A DNA stretch of 64,000 nucleotides from Gammaproteobacteria bacterium (GTDB taxonomy: Bacteria; Pseudomonadota; Gammaproteobacteria; Xanthomonadales; SZUA-36), in NCBI GenBank assembly GCA_030428105.1, contig JAUIBE010000012.1, positions 1 to 64,000 on the forward strand. The letters run 5' to 3'. The notes beneath the pieces are model-generated. The model was not told the DNA's origin and did not search any database. It worked only from the letters and a program-made list of their open reading frames with translations. This document shows, piece by piece, positions 43,688 through 52,680 of this stretch (positions within the stretch are counted from its first letter, which is position 1; each line of letters begins with the position of its first letter). The position numbers and the translations under genes are program-made.

Positions 43688-44908
43688 ATGGCAACGCAAC
43701 ACGCAGAACCGACGATTTACCTGTGGCAAGGGCGCGACAAGCGCGGACAAAGGTTAAAGGGGCAACAGGTTGCCACCACGCCCAGCCTTGTGCGAGCTGA
43801 ACTTCGCCGTCAGGGCATCAATCCAATTTCGGTTCGGAAGAAACCGAAACCACTTTTTGGTGGTGCTGGAAGTGCGGTCAAAGCAAAAGACATTGCCGTG
43901 TTCAGCCGCCAGCTAGCTACGATGCTTAAGTCCGGCGTTCCATTGGTCACCGCTCTACAAATTATCGCTGGTGGACTGAAGAACCCCAAAATGCGAACAA
44001 TGGTGGATAAGATTCGCACAGAAATCGAATCTGGAAGCACGCTCCACGAATCGCTTTCGCAGTATCCAGTTCAGTTCGACGAACTCTACGTCAACCTGGT
44101 AAAAGCCGGTGAAAGCGCGGGTGTGTTGGACACCATCCTCGACAATATTGCGTCCTATAAAGAACGAATAGAAAGCATTAAGGGAAAAATCAAGAAAGCA
44201 CTCTACTACCCCGCTGCAGTTATAGCGGTGGCGATCATAGTTTCGTCAATACTGCTTATATTCGTAATCCCTCAGTTCGAAAGTGTGTTTCAGAGTTTTG
44301 GGGCAGACTTGCCGGCATTCACGCGAATGATAGTTGATCTTTCCAAGTACATGCAGGAATACGGTATATGGATACTCTTGTCTATTGTGGCGATCATTGT
44401 CGCCATCGTAATGACTAAGAGGCGGTCAAAGAGATTCGACCACTTCATTGATAGAGTATCCCTCAAAATCCCAATCGTGGGCGGAATCCTCGAACAGGCC
44501 GCCATTGCACGCTTCTGCCGCACCCTGGCCATCACCTTTGCAGCGGGTGTACCCCTGGTCGACGCCCTGAAAATTGTTTCCGGCTCAACTGGAAACCAGG
44601 TGTACAACGACGCCGCCGCGCGCATCAGAGAAGACGTTGCCGTGGGACACCAGTTACAACTGGCGATGCAACAAACCGAAGTATTCCCCAACATGGTCAT
44701 CCAAATGGCTGCAATCGGCGAAGAAGCCGGTTCGCTTGACACCATGCTGAACAAGGTTGCGGACGCCTACGAGGAAGAGGTCAACAACGCGGTCGACTCT
44801 CTGTCCAGCCTGCTGGAACCCGCGATTATCGTGTTTGTCGGCGTAATCGTCGGCGCCATGGTTGTCGCCATGTACCTGCCCATCTTCAAGATGGCCGCGG
44901 TTATCTAA
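43688..44908 (+). CDS. pilC: Type IV pilus inner-membrane platform protein PilC
   Basis: A 406-residue T2SSF-family protein with two homologous halves (FSRQLATMLKSGVPLVTAL; FCRTLAITFAAGVPLVDALK) and three transmembrane segments (about 178-200, 225-245, 372-395). It couples the PilB/PilT motors to the pilus. The first two thirds are AT-richer than the last third, which returns to the window's usual composition. Confidence 0.95.
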   Translation: MATQHAEPTIYLWQGRDKRGQRLKGQQVATTPSLVRAELRRQGINPISVRKKPKPLFGGAGSAVKAKDIAVFSRQLATMLKSGVPLVTALQIIAGGLKNPKMRTMVDKIRTEIESGSTLHESLSQYPVQFDELYVNLVKAGESAGVLDTILDNIASYKERIESIKGKIKKALYYPAAVIAVAIIVSSILLIFVIPQFESVFQSFGADLPAFTRMIVDLSKYMQEYGIWILLSIVAIIVAIVMTKRRSKRFDHFIDRVSLKIPIVGGILEQAAIARFCRTLAITFAAGVPLVDALKIVSGSTGNQVYNDAAARIREDVAVGHQLQLAMQQTEVFPNMVIQMAAIGEEAGSLDTMLNKVADAYEEEVNNAVDSLSSLLEPAIIVFVGVIVGAMVVAMYLPIFKMAAVI

Positions 44909-44926
44909 GAATACGAATAACGACAC

Positions 44927-45808
44927 GTGGAATTCTTACTGGCTTCGACACCCCTGCTACTGACAGGGGTGTTTCTTTTCGGGCTGCTGGTTGGCAGCTT
45001 TCTCAACGTCGTCATCCTGCGGGTGCCGCCTTTGCTGGAGTATGACTGGCGTTGCCAGTGCAACGAGTTGCTGGCGCTGGAAAGCGGCAAATCGGTTGAG
45101 GCCGAGCAGCGGCCGCCCGGCATTATTCGCGGCCGTTCGCACTGCCCCAAGTGCGGCCACCAGATTACTGCGCTGGAGAATGTGCCGGTACTGAGCTACC
45201 TGATGCTCCGCGGCCGGTGTTCCGCCTGCAAGGCTCGCATCTCGCCGCGTTACCCCGTTGTCGAGTTACTGACTGGCATTTTGTTTGTTGTCACCATTTG
45301 GCACTTCGGTCCCACGGCCCAGGGGCTGAGCGCGCTGGCGCTGACCGCGGTGCTGATTGCGCTTACCGGTATTGATGCCGATACCCAGCTTCTGCCGGAT
45401 AACTTCACCCTGCCGCTGTTGTGGCTGGGCATCCTGGTCAACCTGTTCGCAGTCCACACCAGCCTGGCCGACAGCGTGGTGGGCGCCATCGCCGGCTACA
45501 TGACCTTGTGGCTCATCTATCACATGTTCCGCCTGCTTACCGGCAAAGAGGGCATGGGTTACGGTGACTTCAAGCTGCTAGGCGCGCTGGGCGCGTGGCT
45601 GGGCTGGCAGATGTTGCCGTTGATTATCCTGCTGTCTTCACTGGTTGGCGCCGTATTCGGCATCACCCTCATGGCCATCGGCAAGATGGACCGCGACAAA
45701 CCTATGCCGTTTGGGCCGTTCATTGCCGCCGCCGGCTGGATTGCCCTGATCTGGGGCGATCGCATCATGGACGCCTACAAGAGTTTCAGTGGCGGAACCT
45801 TCGGCTAG
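44927..45808 (+). CDS. pilD: Prepilin peptidase / N-methyltransferase PilD
   Basis: A 293-residue polytopic aspartyl protease. The cytoplasmic loop bears the zinc tetracysteine set (CPKCGH and CSACKA). Catalytic aspartates are in TGIDADTQLLPD and GYGDFKLLGALGAW. It cleaves prepilins after Gly and methylates the new Phe; both pilins upstream are substrates by sequence. The start is GTG at 44927. Its 3' end overlaps coaE by 20 bases. Confidence 0.95.
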   Translation: MEFLLASTPLLLTGVFLFGLLVGSFLNVVILRVPPLLEYDWRCQCNELLALESGKSVEAEQRPPGIIRGRSHCPKCGHQITALENVPVLSYLMLRGRCSACKARISPRYPVVELLTGILFVVTIWHFGPTAQGLSALALTAVLIALTGIDADTQLLPDNFTLPLLWLGILVNLFAVHTSLADSVVGAIAGYMTLWLIYHMFRLLTGKEGMGYGDFKLLGALGAWLGWQMLPLIILLSSLVGAVFGITLMAIGKMDRDKPMPFGPFIAAAGWIALIWGDRIMDAYKSFSGGTFG

Positions 45809-46418
45809 CCAGCGCTCACCCGTGTTTACCGTCGGGCTGACCGGCGGCATTGCCTCCGGCAAGTCTGCCGTTTCCGACCGTTTTGGCGCCCTCGGGGTGC
45901 CCATCATCGATACCGACCTGATCGCCCGCGAGGTGGTGGAACCGGGGCACCCGGTGCTTGGCGAAGTCGTCGCAGCCTTCGGCCCCGAGGTCCTCGACGA
46001 TGAGGGCCGGCTGCAACGCCGCAAGCTGCGCGAAATCATTTTTTCCGACCCCGAGAAGCAGGATCTGCTGGAAGGCATTCTTCACCCGGCCATTCGCGCC
46101 ATCGTCCGCCAGCGGGTGGCCGAGGTGGTAGCGCCCTATTGCATGGTTGTGATCCCGTTGCTGGTGGAATCAGGTCATTTCGACTGGCTCAACCGGGTGT
46201 TGGTGGTGGATGTGCCCACTGAGGTGCAGATCGAGCGGCTGGTCCAGCGTGATGATGTGACACCCGAACAGGCCCAGGATGCCTTGTCCGCACAGGCGAG
46301 CCGCGGTGAGCGTTTGTCAATTGCAGATGATGTGATTGATAACAGTGGCGATATTGCGGGGTTGGATGGGGAGGTTAGGCGGTTGCACGCCGCTTATCTG
46401 GAACTCGCGGAAGGATAA
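45789..46418 (+). CDS. coaE: Dephospho-CoA kinase
   Basis: A 209-residue P-loop kinase with GLTGGIASGKSAV, IDTDLIAREVV and IPLLVESGHFDW. It phosphorylates dephospho-CoA in the last step of CoA synthesis. pilD-coaE linkage is standard in gammaproteobacteria. The usual following genes zapD and yacG are absent here. Confidence 0.94.
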   Translation: MAEPSASQRSPVFTVGLTGGIASGKSAVSDRFGALGVPIIDTDLIAREVVEPGHPVLGEVVAAFGPEVLDDEGRLQRRKLREIIFSDPEKQDLLEGILHPAIRAIVRQRVAEVVAPYCMVVIPLLVESGHFDWLNRVLVVDVPTEVQIERLVQRDDVTPEQAQDALSAQASRGERLSIADDVIDNSGDIAGLDGEVRRLHAAYLELAEG

Positions 46419-46432
46419 GACCATCGCCGCGA

Positions 46433-47062
46433 TCATATGTAATTCGACCAAAATGCGGATATACCCGCTACGCCCTGCCCTCCTGCTGCCCGAACCTCTT
46501 CCAGGTCGCTCTGCCCCAACCCACCCAGGCCGTAGACCGGTATATCAACTTCTGCCACCCAGGCTTTAAAGGTCTCCAGGCCAAGTATTTCAGATTCGTT
46601 GTAGTCCTTTGTCGGCTTCACCGGGGAGAGGCAGGCGAAATCGGCGCTGATGGCCTGGGCATGGGCGAGTTGTTCGGGCGAATGGCACGATGCGGCGACC
46701 AGGTATTGCGTTGGCAGGGGGCGATCGGCAAGTGCCATCAGGGCGTTGCTGGTTAGGTGCAGGCCGGCAAGGCCGAGGTCTTTGGCCAGGGTGGGTGGGC
46801 CGTTCAGTAGCAAGCGAGGAGAAGAGTTCGCGGCGAGGGCGCCGCTCCTACACGCGTCGGCAAGTTGCTTTAGTTGTGGTTCCGGCAGGGCTTTGGCGCG
46901 AATCTGGATCAGCACCGCTCCGCTGGCGAGCAGGCGCTCAAAACCCGCCAGCCATTCACGGCAGGCGGATTGTTCCAGGAGCGGCGTTGATGAACCATCC
47001 GCCTCCAGCGGAGGCGTGATGGCGTAGAACGGTGGCAGGCCTAGGTCAGCTTCCCGTGGCAA
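46433..47062 (-). CDS. Stand-alone ThiE-like domain protein with in-frame REP insertion
   Basis: A 209-residue thiamine-phosphate-synthase-like TIM barrel ([40 protein letters not shown]). In many gammaproteobacteria this domain is the C-terminal half of a Nudix (MutT) fusion near secA; here the Nudix half is missing, and the TTG start at 47062 lies within the 3' end of secA. Residues about 70-82 ([13 protein letters not shown]) coincide with the REP hairpin at 46828-46853. They sit where the family has a short strand and loop, so activity is doubtful. True thiamine synthesis is not supported by context. Confidence 0.65.
   Translation of the reverse strand: MPREADLGLPPFYAITPPLEADGSSTPLLEQSACREWLAGFERLLASGAVLIQIRAKALPEPQLKQLADACRSGALAANSSPRLLLNGPPTLAKDLGLAGLHLTSNALMALADRPLPTQYLVAASCHSPEQLAHAQAISADFACLSPVKPTKDYNESEILGLETFKAWVAEVDIPVYGLGGLGQSDLEEVRAAGGQGVAGISAFWSNYI
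46828..46853 (-). repeat. REP-type hairpin inside the thiE-like gene
   Basis: On the minus strand: GTGTAGGAGCGGCGCC, then CTCGCCGCGA. It differs from the egtB copy by one added C. It is read through in a different frame from the egtB copy, again without a stop. Confidence 0.7.
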
Positions 47063-49767
47063 TGCTTATACTTCTGGCCCGAACCACAGGGGCAGGCCTC
47101 GTTGCGGCCGACCTTGCGGCCCTCGCGCACAAAGGTGGCCGGTGACTCTTCCTCGGCCGGGGGCGCCGCCTGGCCTTGCGTGGCAGGGCCCGCCTGGGCA
47201 TGTTCAAACTTCATCGGCGCTTCGCGGCGACGCTGGGCGTCGATCGCCTCGACGTCTTCCTCCGCGGTCACCCGAACCCGCGAAAGCACCCGCACCACTT
47301 CGTGCTTGATGGATTCCAGCAGGCCGGTAAACATCTCGAACGACTCGCGCTTGTACTCCTGCATGGGCTGTTTCTGCGCATAACCACGCAGGCCAATGCC
47401 CTGGCGCAGGTAGTCCATGCTGGCCAGGTGCTCTTTCCACTTCTGGTCGAGGACGTTCAGCATCAGGGCCTTCTCGAAGTGACGCATCACCTCGGCGCCG
47501 GTCACTTCTTCCTTTTCCTTGAACATGGCATCGAAGGCTTCCATCACGCGCTCGCGGATGAGTTCCTCGTGGATGTCATCGTCTTCCTCGATCCACTTCT
47601 GCACCGGCACTTCCAGGCCGAACTCGCCTTCCAGCGCGTTCTCCAGGCCAGGGGCATCCCACTGCTCGTCGATACTGCCGGGCGGAATGAACTGGCTGAT
47701 GACCTCGCTGATTACCTCGTCGCGCATGTCGGCGATGGTGTCGGCAATCTCTTCGGCTTCCTGCAGTTCGTTGCGCTGCTGGTAGATCACGCGGCGCTGG
47801 TCATTGGCCACGTTGTCGTAATCCAGCAGGTGCTTACGCACATCAAAGTTATGCGCCTCCACCTTGCGCTGGGCGTTCTCGATGGCGCGGTTGAGCATGC
47901 CGGCCTCAATCGCCTCGTCATCCTTCATGCCGAAGCGCTGCATCATGTTGGCCATGCGGTCGGAGGCGAAGATGCGCATCAGGTTGTCTTCCAGCGACAG
48001 GTAGAAGCGCGAAGAACCCGGGTCACCCTGGCGCCCGGAACGGCCGCGAAGCTGGTTGTCGATACGCCGCGATTCGTGGCGCTCGGTGCCGATGATGTGC
48101 AGGCCGCCGGCAGCCACCACGGTGTCGTGGCGCTTCTTCCACTCTATGCGAATGCTCTCTTTATCTCTCTCGGTGGCGTCTTCACCCAGTTCGGCTAGCT
48201 CTGCATCCAGGCTGCCACCCAGCACGATATCGGTTCCTCGGCCGGCCATGTTGGTAGCAATGGTCACCGCAGAGGGTCGTCCGGCCTGGGCCACGATGTG
48301 CGCCTCGCGTTCGTGCTGCTTGGCGTTCAGCACCTCGTGCTGGATGCGCTGCTTCTTCAGCAGCCCCGAGATCAGCTCGGAGGTCTCAATTGAGGTGGTG
48401 CCCACCAGCACCGGCTGGCCGCGCGCCACGCAATCCTTGATGTCCTCGAGGATGGCGTTGTACTTGGCGTCTGACTTGAGGAACACCAGGTCATCGGCAT
48501 CGTCGCGAATCATTGGCACGTTGGTTGGAATAACCACGCACTCCAGGCCGTAAATGGACTGGAACTCGAACGCCTCGGTATCCGCGGTACCGGTCATGCC
48601 GGCCAGCTTGTCGTAGAGACGGAAATAGTTCTGGAAGGTAATCGAGGCCAGCGTCTGGTTCTCGCGCTGGATGGCCACCCCTTCCTTGGCTTCGACGGCC
48701 TGGTGCAGGCCTTCCGACCAGCGCCGGCCGGCCAGGGTACGGCCGGTGAACTCATCAACGATCACCACCTCGCCATCACGCACGATGTAATCGACGTCAC
48801 GGTTGAACAGGTGATGGGCGCGCAGTGCGGCGGTCAGGTGGTGCACCAGGTTCAGGTTGTGGGCGTCGTACAGGCTCTCTTCTTCTTTGAGCAGCCCCGA
48901 TTTCACCATCAGGTCTTCGACATGGGCCATGCCGTCTTCGGTGAGGTAAACCTGCTTCTGCTTCTCGTCGATGGTGAAGTCGCCTTCGCCCACCTCGCCG
49001 TCTGAATCAGCAAGTATCTCGGCCTTCTTGAGCGCCGGGATCAACTGGTTGATGCGGGCGTAGAGTTGCGGGGTTTCGTCCGCGGGCCCGGAAATAATCA
49101 GCGGCGTGCGCGCCTCGTCGATCAGGATCGAGTCAACCTCGTCGACGATCGCGAATGAAAGTTCCTTTTGCGCCTTCTGGTCGGCGGAAAACGCCATGTT
49201 GTCGCGCAGGTAGTCGAATCCCAACTCGTTGTTGGTGGCGTAGATCACGTCACACTCATAGGCCGCGCGCTTGTCCTGAGGCGACATGCCTGGCACCACC
49301 ACGCCAACGCTCATGCCCAGGGCGCGGTACACCGGCGCCATCCACTCGGCATCGCGACGAGCGAGGTAATCGTTCACCGTCACCACGTGCACGCCCTTGC
49401 CGGTGAGCGCGTTGAGGTAAACCGCCAGGGTTGCGACCAGGGTCTTGCCTTCACCGGTCTTCATCTCGGCAATCTTGCCGCTGTGAAGCACCATGCCGCC
49501 GATCAGCTGCACGTCGTAGTGACGCATGCCCAGCGACCGCACCGCGGCCTCGCGCACCAGCGCAAAAGCCTCGGGCATCAGTTCATCCAGCGTTTTCCCG
49601 TCTGCGTGCTGCTGTTTCAGCTCTGCGGTCTTCGCTTCTAATTGTTCGTCGGTGAGGGCCTGTACCTGAGGCTCCAGGTCATTGATTTGCTGGACTGTTC
49701 GCCCCAGTTTCTTGACCAGCCGGTCATTCCGGCTCCCCACGATTTTCGTGACTAGTTTATTGAGCAT
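47041..49767 (-). CDS. secA: Preprotein translocase ATPase SecA
   Basis: A 908-residue motor with Walker [18 protein letters not shown]-type [16 protein letters not shown] and [12 protein letters not shown]-terminal flexible linker leads to the zinc-binding SecB/ribosome tail [14 protein letters not shown]. It drives Sec-dependent export through SecYEG. Length and domain order are standard. It is divergent from dciA. Confidence 0.97.
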   Translation of the reverse strand: MLNKLVTKIVGSRNDRLVKKLGRTVQQINDLEPQVQALTDEQLEAKTAELKQQHADGKTLDELMPEAFALVREAAVRSLGMRHYDVQLIGGMVLHSGKIAEMKTGEGKTLVATLAVYLNALTGKGVHVVTVNDYLARRDAEWMAPVYRALGMSVGVVVPGMSPQDKRAAYECDVIYATNNELGFDYLRDNMAFSADQKAQKELSFAIVDEVDSILIDEARTPLIISGPADETPQLYARINQLIPALKKAEILADSDGEVGEGDFTIDEKQKQVYLTEDGMAHVEDLMVKSGLLKEEESLYDAHNLNLVHHLTAALRAHHLFNRDVDYIVRDGEVVIVDEFTGRTLAGRRWSEGLHQAVEAKEGVAIQRENQTLASITFQNYFRLYDKLAGMTGTADTEAFEFQSIYGLECVVIPTNVPMIRDDADDLVFLKSDAKYNAILEDIKDCVARGQPVLVGTTSIETSELISGLLKKQRIQHEVLNAKQHEREAHIVAQAGRPSAVTIATNMAGRGTDIVLGGSLDAELAELGEDATERDKESIRIEWKKRHDTVVAAGGLHIIGTERHESRRIDNQLRGRSGRQGDPGSSRFYLSLEDNLMRIFASDRMANMMQRFGMKDDEAIEAGMLNRAIENAQRKVEAHNFDVRKHLLDYDNVANDQRRVIYQQRNELQEAEEIADTIADMRDEVISEVISQFIPPGSIDEQWDAPGLENALEGEFGLEVPVQKWIEEDDDIHEELIRERVMEAFDAMFKEKEEVTGAEVMRHFEKALMLNVLDQKWKEHLASMDYLRQGIGLRGYAQKQPMQEYKRESFEMFTGLLESIKHEVVRVLSRVRVTAEEDVEAIDAQRRREAPMKFEHAQAGPATQGQAAPPAEEESPATFVREGRKVGRNEACPCGSGQKYKHCHGKLT

Positions 49768-49897
49768 TGTTAGATTCGACCAAAAAGGAAAAGCACGCGA
49801 GGTGCGTGCCCTCTACTTGGGGTCTACAGCCTAGTGATGCAAGCCATTCAAGGCAATAGCTGGCGCTTTCTCACCCTGCTCGCGTACCCTGTTATAC

Positions 49898-50218
49898 ATG
49901 ACCGACCAGCCACCAGAACGCCGCTCCGCCCACAGCATTAACCAGCTGATGGCAGATACAGGCAGCGGCTTCGGCCAGTTGCTCAAGCGTGCGCGGGCGC
50001 TGGAAGCGCTGGGCGCCCGGGTTTCACGCCTGCTCGACCCAACCATTGCCGGGCAGTGCAAGCTGGCCAATGTGCGCGATGGCAAGATGATCTTTTCCTG
50101 CTCATCGCCGGGTATCGCTACACGGTTGAGGATGCAGGCGCCGGCGCTGCTCGAGCAGCTTCACGCCGCTGGCATGACGGACATTGAAGGGGTTGAGGTA
50201 CGTTTGGTGATTAGATGA
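49898..50218 (+). CDS. dciA: DciA family replicative helicase loader (DUF721)
   Basis: A 106-residue DUF721 protein ([55 protein letters not shown]). DciA interacts with DnaB and loads it in bacteria that lack DnaC-type loaders. Location between lpxC and secA matches Pseudomonas. It converges with lpxC and the coding ends overlap by 8 bases. Confidence 0.85.
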   Translation: MTDQPPERRSAHSINQLMADTGSGFGQLLKRARALEALGARVSRLLDPTIAGQCKLANVRDGKMIFSCSSPGIATRLRMQAPALLEQLHAAGMTDIEGVEVRLVIR

Positions 50219-51122
50219 CGTGCGCGGGGTGGGTGAATGAAACCGGCGCGGTCGCCTCGTCCTCGAAGGTCACTTCTTCCCAGCACTCTTTCCTGGCCAG
50301 CAGTTCCAACGCCAGCGCGTTGTTGAGCTCGTGGCCCGACTTGTAGCCTGAGAAGGCGCCAATCAGCGGGCGGCCCAGCTGGTACAGGTCGCCAATGGCG
50401 TCCAGCACCTTGTGCTTGACGAACTCGTCCTCGTAGCGCAGGCCGTCCTCGTTGAGCACGCGGTAATCATCCAGCACCACCGCGTTGTCCATGCTGCCAC
50501 CCAGGATCAGGTTGCGGCTGCGCAGCATCTCGATGTCTCGCATGAAACCGAAGGTGCGCGCGCGGGCAATTTCCTTGAGGAAAGAAGTGGTGGAGAAATC
50601 CACCGAGGTAAAGGTGCGCTGCGAGTTGAACACCGGGTGATTGAAGTCGATCTTGAAAGAGACCCGGAAGCCGTCGTGCGGCTCCAGCCTGGCCCACTTG
50701 TCATCCAGCTTGACCTCGACCGGCCTCGTTACGCGAATAAACTTCTTCGGCGCTGACTGCTCTTCGATGCCGGCGGATTGCACCAGGAACACGAAGGGTC
50801 CGGCGCTGCCGTCCATGATCGGTACTTCCTGGTTGCTGACGTCGATATAAGCGTTGTCGATGCCCATGCCGGCGAGCGCGGACATCAGGTGCTCCACGGT
50901 GGATACACGCACGCCATCACGCTCAAGCGTGGTGTTCATGCTGGTGTCGGTAACGTTCTCGGCCCTGGCGGGCACTTCCATAACAGGGTCGAGATCGGTA
51001 CGGCGAAACACAATACCGGTGTTCACTGCTGCAGGACGCAGCGTCATGAACACTTTCTCACCTGAATGAATGCCCACGCCTGTGGCGCGAATGACGTTCT
51101 TGAGGGTGCGTTGGCTTATCAT
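50211..51122 (-). CDS. lpxC: UDP-3-O-acyl-N-acetylglucosamine deacetylase LpxC
   Basis: A 303-residue zinc amidase for the committed step of lipid A synthesis. Metal ligands are in [11 protein letters not shown] (His) and [17 protein letters not shown] (His, Asp); the catalytic His is in SGHELNN. It lies after ftsZ at the end of the division/cell-wall cluster, separated by a 322-base gap with its own extended -10 promoter. Confidence 0.96.
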   Translation of the reverse strand: MISQRTLKNVIRATGVGIHSGEKVFMTLRPAAVNTGIVFRRTDLDPVMEVPARAENVTDTSMNTTLERDGVRVSTVEHLMSALAGMGIDNAYIDVSNQEVPIMDGSAGPFVFLVQSAGIEEQSAPKKFIRVTRPVEVKLDDKWARLEPHDGFRVSFKIDFNHPVFNSQRTFTSVDFSTTSFLKEIARARTFGFMRDIEMLRSRNLILGGSMDNAVVLDDYRVLNEDGLRYEDEFVKHKVLDAIGDLYQLGRPLIGAFSGYKSGHELNNALALELLARKECWEEVTFEDEATAPVSFTHPAHVI

Positions 51123-51155
51123 TATGAGTACCTCAAGCCCTTGAAATCGTGCGCG

Positions 51156-51161
51156 ATACTA
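51156..51161 (-). promoter_or_regulatory. Putative extended -10 promoter of lpxC
   Basis: On the minus strand TGCTAGTAT (TGn plus TAGTAT) lies about 34 bases upstream of the lpxC ATG. No strong -35 is visible, which is compatible with an extended -10 promoter. Confidence 0.45.
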
Positions 51162-51304
51162 GCACAGCAAGGCACTTGTTGACAGCGATTCGTCGCGGTT
51201 TATGCAACATTTGTTGTAATTTAACAACGTTTTAACGTCGTTATTAACGCTGTAGTAACGAAGCCGTCACATGTGGGCCCGTCCCGGCCCGTTTTCAACA
51301 TGCT

Positions 51305-51412
51305 GTCATCCCGGAAGCGCGGCCACCAGTTGGCACGGCGCTTCTGTTCAACGGGTGGGTCCCGGATATCCCGAAAATTTGACCAGCAAATTTCCGGGAT
51401 TCCGGGATGACC
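51305..51412. repeat. GTCATCCCGGAA intergenic repeat, copy D
   Basis: It starts GTCATCCCGGAAGCGCGG, contains CGCTTCTGTTCAACGGGTGG and TCCCGGATA, and ends TTCCGGGATGAC, so both ends are perfect 12-base inverted complements. Inside, ATCCCGAAAATTTG (51369-51382) pairs with CAAATTTCCGGGAT (51388-51401), a stem-loop that may also terminate ftsZ transcripts. Confidence 0.8.
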
Positions 51413-51444
51413 TTATTTTGATAGAGCGAAGCGAGAGCCTGCCG

Positions 51445-52599
51445 TCAATCCGCCTGTGTGCGCAGGAACGACGGAATATCCAGGTAGTCAATATCATGCT
51501 GGCGCTTGAACAGGTCAGCATTTCGCTGCTTCTCTACCTTCTCCTCCTGCACTTCCTCGTCGCCACCACTGTTCACCGGGCGGCCGGTGGTGCCATCGCG
51601 CACCAGCTGCATCGGCTTCTCGGTTTCGAAATCGGCTTTCACCGCTTCGCCCAGGCCCGTTGCAACCACGGTGACACGCAGGTCATCACCCATATCCGGG
51701 TCAATGACGGTGCCCATCACCACGGTGGCGTCCTCGGAGGCCAGGTCAGAAACCGTGCTGCCCACCTCTTCAAACTCGCGCATGGTGAGGTTGGTACCGG
51801 CGGTGATATTCACCAGGATGCCGCAGGCGCCGGAAAGATTGACGTCTTCCAGCAGCGGGCTGCCAATGGCCGCCTGCGCCGCCAGGATGGCGCGGTCGTC
51901 GCCGGATGACTGGCCAGCGCCCATCATCGCCATGCCCATTTCGGACATCACGGTGCGCACGTCGGCGAAATCCACGTTGATCAGGCCCGGACGGGTAATC
52001 AACTCGGCGATGCCCTGGACCGCACCCTGCAACACGTCATTGGCCGCTTTGAATGCATTCAGCAGCAGCGTCTCGCCGCCCAGCACATCGGCCAGCTTGG
52101 TGTTGGGGATGGTGATCAGGGAGTCGACATGCGCCGCCAGCTCCTCGATGCCCTTCTCGGCCACCGTCATGCGGCGACGGGCCTCGAACTGGAACGGCTT
52201 GGTGACCACCGCCACGGTCAGGATGCCAAGCTCCTTGGCCGCCTGCGCAATCACCGGGGTTGCACCGGTGCCCGTGCCGCCACCCATGCCGGCCGTGATG
52301 AACACCATGTCGGCGCCGGAAAGCATCTCGACAATATGGTCGCGATCCTCCAGCGCCGCCTGGCGGCCAACCTCGGGGTTGGCGCCCGCGCCCAGGCCCT
52401 TGGTAACGCTGGACCCGATCTGCAGGATGGTCTTGCCTTTAAACTGCCGCAACGCCTGTGCATCCGTGTTGGCAGCGATGAACTCAACGCCATCAATCTT
52501 GGCATCTATCATCTGGGCAACTGCGTTGCCGCCGCCACCACCCACGCCGATCACCTTGATCTTCGCGCTGGGCGTGAAGTTTTCCATTAATTCAAACAT
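51445..52599 (-). CDS. ftsZ: Cell division GTPase FtsZ
   Basis: A 384-residue tubulin homologue with GVGGGGGNAVAQM, the signature GMGGGTGTGATPV and NVDFADVRTVM. An acidic C-terminal linker leads to the conserved tail DYLDIPSFLRTQAD that binds FtsA and ZipA. Last gene of the cluster. A good ribosome binding site (GAGGAGAG) precedes the ATG, 81 bases after ftsA. Confidence 0.97.
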   Translation of the reverse strand: MFELMENFTPSAKIKVIGVGGGGGNAVAQMIDAKIDGVEFIAANTDAQALRQFKGKTILQIGSSVTKGLGAGANPEVGRQAALEDRDHIVEMLSGADMVFITAGMGGGTGTGATPVIAQAAKELGILTVAVVTKPFQFEARRRMTVAEKGIEELAAHVDSLITIPNTKLADVLGGETLLLNAFKAANDVLQGAVQGIAELITRPGLINVDFADVRTVMSEMGMAMMGAGQSSGDDRAILAAQAAIGSPLLEDVNLSGACGILVNITAGTNLTMREFEEVGSTVSDLASEDATVVMGTVIDPDMGDDLRVTVVATGLGEAVKADFETEKPMQLVRDGTTGRPVNSGGDEEVQEEKVEKQRNADLFKRQHDIDYLDIPSFLRTQAD

Positions 52600-52680
52600 T
52601 GCTTCTCTCCTCTCGCTTCGCTCGCCTTGGCCAGGGCTCTACGGCCCCTGGGTACAAATGCTCTGTACAAAAGTTAAAGT

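Larger units (their letters stand above)
51123..51444. other. Gap between ftsZ and lpxC with promoter, AACG-rich block and repeat D
   Basis: 322 bases without a gene. From the lpxC side: an extended -10 for lpxC (51156-51161), an AT-rich block with recurring TAACG/GTAACG motifs (about 51200-51265), then the GTCATCCCGGAA repeat (51305-51412) just after the ftsZ stop. Confidence 0.7.
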
